Shown here one piece after another: positions 32,866 to 33,896 of a stretch of 33,896 nt of DNA. Every line of letters begins with the position of its first letter. Positions within the stretch are counted from its first letter, which is position 1. Made by a program: the position numbers and the translations under genes. The stretch is from Mycobacterium sp. E796. GTDB lineage: Bacteria; Actinomycetota; Actinomycetes; Mycobacteriales; Mycobacteriaceae. Under the pieces are notes generated by a model. The model saw only the letters and a list, made by a program, of their open reading frames with translations. It searched no databases and was not told the origin of the DNA. The stretch lies in assembly GCF_001672815.1 (NCBI RefSeq), contig NZ_LZKK01000029.1, forward strand, positions 1 to 33,896. The letters are read 5' to 3'.

Positions 32866-33702
32866 ATGCGAATCGCGCTGGCGCAGATCCAAAGTGGCAG
32901 CGATCCGGCGACGAACCTCGAGCTGGTCCGCGAAAACACCCGCCGGGCCGCCGACGCGGGTGCGGTGCTGGTGGCCTTCCCGGAGGCGACCATGTGCCGG
33001 TTCGGCGTCCCCCTGGCTCCGATCGCCGAGCCCGTCGACGGGCCCTGGGCGAATGGGGTGCGCGCGATCGCGACCGAGTCCGGGATCGCCGTGATCGCGG
33101 GCATGTTCACCCCGTCCGGCGACGGACGGGTGAAGAACACGCTGATCGTGGCCGGGCCGGGCACCCCCAACCGGCCCGATGCCCGCTACGACAAGATCCA
33201 CCTGTACGACGCCTTCGGCTTCGCCGAGTCGCGCACCGTCGCACCGGGCCACGAACCGGTGGTGGTCGACGTCGACGACGTCCGGGTGGGATTGAGCATT
33301 TGCTACGACATCCGCTTCCCGGCGCTCTACACCGAGCTGGCCCGCCGCGGTGCCCAGCTGATCGTCGCCTGCGCGTCCTGGGGCTCGGGGCCGGGCAAGC
33401 TCGAGCAGTGGACGCTGCTGGCCCGGGCCCGCGCACTGGATTCGATGAGTTATGTCGCCGCGGTCGGTCAGGCCGATCCCGGCGCGGCCCTGACCGATTC
33501 CGGGTCGGGCGCGCCGCTGGGGGTGGGCGGCAGCCTCGTGGCCTCACCGCTGGGCGAGGTGGTCGCCTCGGCCGGCGCCGAGCCGCAGCTCGTGGTCGCC
33601 GACATCGACGTCGACCGGGTCGCCGCGGCCCGGGACAGCATCGCGGTGCTGCGCAACCGCTCCGACTTTGCTCAGGTGGATAGGGCAGAATCGGTTGGGT
33701 GA
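32866..33702 (+). CDS. Nitrilase-superfamily carbon-nitrogen hydrolase (Rv0480c-like)
   Basis: A 278-residue amidohydrolase with the complete Glu-Lys-Cys triad: E40 in AFPEATMCRFG, K110 in RYDKIHLYDAFGF and C146 in SICYDIRFPALY. The Nit1/Nit2-like sequence suggests an omega-amidase or a deaminated-glutathione-type repair amidase; mycobacteria use mycothiol instead of glutathione, so the true substrate is open. The start is ATG 32866, 7 nt after a TANNNT hexamer. The end overlaps the start of the Rv0479c-like remnant as GTGA. Confidence 0.92.
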   Translation: MRIALAQIQSGSDPATNLELVRENTRRAADAGAVLVAFPEATMCRFGVPLAPIAEPVDGPWANGVRAIATESGIAVIAGMFTPSGDGRVKNTLIVAGPGTPNRPDARYDKIHLYDAFGFAESRTVAPGHEPVVVDVDDVRVGLSICYDIRFPALYTELARRGAQLIVACASWGSGPGKLEQWTLLARARALDSMSYVAAVGQADPGAALTDSGSGAPLGVGGSLVASPLGEVVASAGAEPQLVVADIDVDRVAAARDSIAVLRNRSDFAQVDRAESVG

Positions 33703-33845
33703 CGAACCCACAGGGCCCACCAGGACCACCGAACGAGGGCCCGTCGACATGGGCCCGTCCCGGCAACCAAGGCCCCTTCGGCCAGCCCCCGACTGAGCGT
33801 CCGACCGAACGCATCAACACCGGCGGCCCGGCAGCAGGGTTCTAG
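33699..33845 (+). pseudogene. Rv0479c-like membrane-protein gene, 5' remnant of 48 codons
   Basis: GTG 33699 overlaps the amidase stop as GTGA and opens MTNPQGPPGPPNEGPSTWAR, followed by a proline- and glycine-rich stretch ending NTGGPAAGF before TAG 33843. This matches the disordered cytoplasmic N-terminus of Rv0479c, which in M. tuberculosis continues with a transmembrane helix and an extracytoplasmic domain to roughly 350 residues. Here the transmembrane and C-terminal parts are missing, and the codon after TAG is the probable start of deoC. A deletion of some 900 bp between codon 48 and deoC would explain this. The short peptide may still be translated. Confidence 0.6.
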
Positions 33846-33896
33846 TTGGCGAGCCAACCCACGCGGGCCCAGCTGGCGGCCCTGATCGACCACACT
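33846..33896 (+). CDS. deoC: Deoxyribose-phosphate aldolase, N-terminal start only
   Basis: The last 17 codons of the window read LASQPTRAQLAALIDHT, the characteristic N-terminus of mycobacterial DeoC (QPTRAQLAALxDHTLLKPE). DeoC cleaves 2-deoxyribose-5-phosphate to glyceraldehyde-3-phosphate and acetaldehyde. The apparent start is TTG 33846, immediately after the TAG of the preceding remnant, with GCAGCAGGG just upstream as a possible ribosome-binding site. The gene continues beyond the right edge. In M. tuberculosis deoC (Rv0478) follows Rv0479c in the same order. Confidence 0.75.
   Translation, partial: MASQPTRAQLAALIDHT

Overview
The window is a GC-rich chromosomal segment from a slow-growing mycobacterium, most likely of the M. 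avium complex or a close relative. The gene order follows M. tuberculosis from about Rv0517 back to Rv0478, and many products look nearly identical to their tuberculosis counterparts (RegX3, SenX3, HemA, CmaA2, GalE2, LprQ, MshA). Orthologue names come from memory of those families, not from a search. Three M. tuberculosis genes are missing from their expected places: the REP13E12 gene next to Rv0514, the mmpS2/mmpL2 pair, and the LysE-type gene Rv0488. No phage, insertion sequence, tRNA, rRNA or CRISPR array was seen.

Layout. Positions 1-909 hold the start of a membrane acyltransferase (minus) and a divergent anti-anti-sigma factor (plus). Positions 838-7107 are one tight minus-strand tetrapyrrole operon: a glutaredoxin-like protein, hemA, hemC, hemD (fused to a methyltransferase-like domain), hemB and two small membrane proteins. 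Positions 7165-7759 carry two overlapping WXG100 (Esx-like) genes where M. tuberculosis has mmpS2/mmpL2. Positions 7878-10264 carry serB1, a HadA-like dehydratase and cmaA2 (plus). Positions 10290-14062 run minus: proC, a BldC-type HTH protein, a 33-residue basic ribosomal protein, galE2 and a PlsC-type acyltransferase. Positions 14078-17753 continue minus: ppx1, a three-helix membrane protein, a TIM-barrel isomerase-like protein and a thioesterase-like protein.

A 57-bp MIRU-like tandem repeat separates ppx1 from a cysteine-rich Rv0495c-like gene. A FadR-type regulator (minus) then faces a three-gene plus-strand operon of a lipocalin-like protein, a small membrane-associated protein and a GMC oxidoreductase. 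The minus-strand genes senX3-regX3, gpmA, a YbjN-like protein, mshA and a ROK regulator follow. The right end has an SDR (plus), lprQ and murB (minus), a DUF2505-type protein and a nitrilase-family amidase (plus), a 48-codon remnant of an Rv0479c-like gene, and the first codons of deoC.

Functional threads are haem synthesis, cell-envelope building (mycolate cyclopropanation, MurB, L,D-transpeptidase, acyltransferases), mycothiol and redox balance, phosphate sensing and polyphosphate turnover. Many genes have a TANNNT hexamer 6-8 nt before the start codon, as expected for leaderless transcripts. At two divergent gene pairs the opposing -10 hexamers overlap. The least explained items are the orphan WXG100 pair with its inverted repeat, the FadR/GMC operon, and the Rv0479c remnant abutting deoC.
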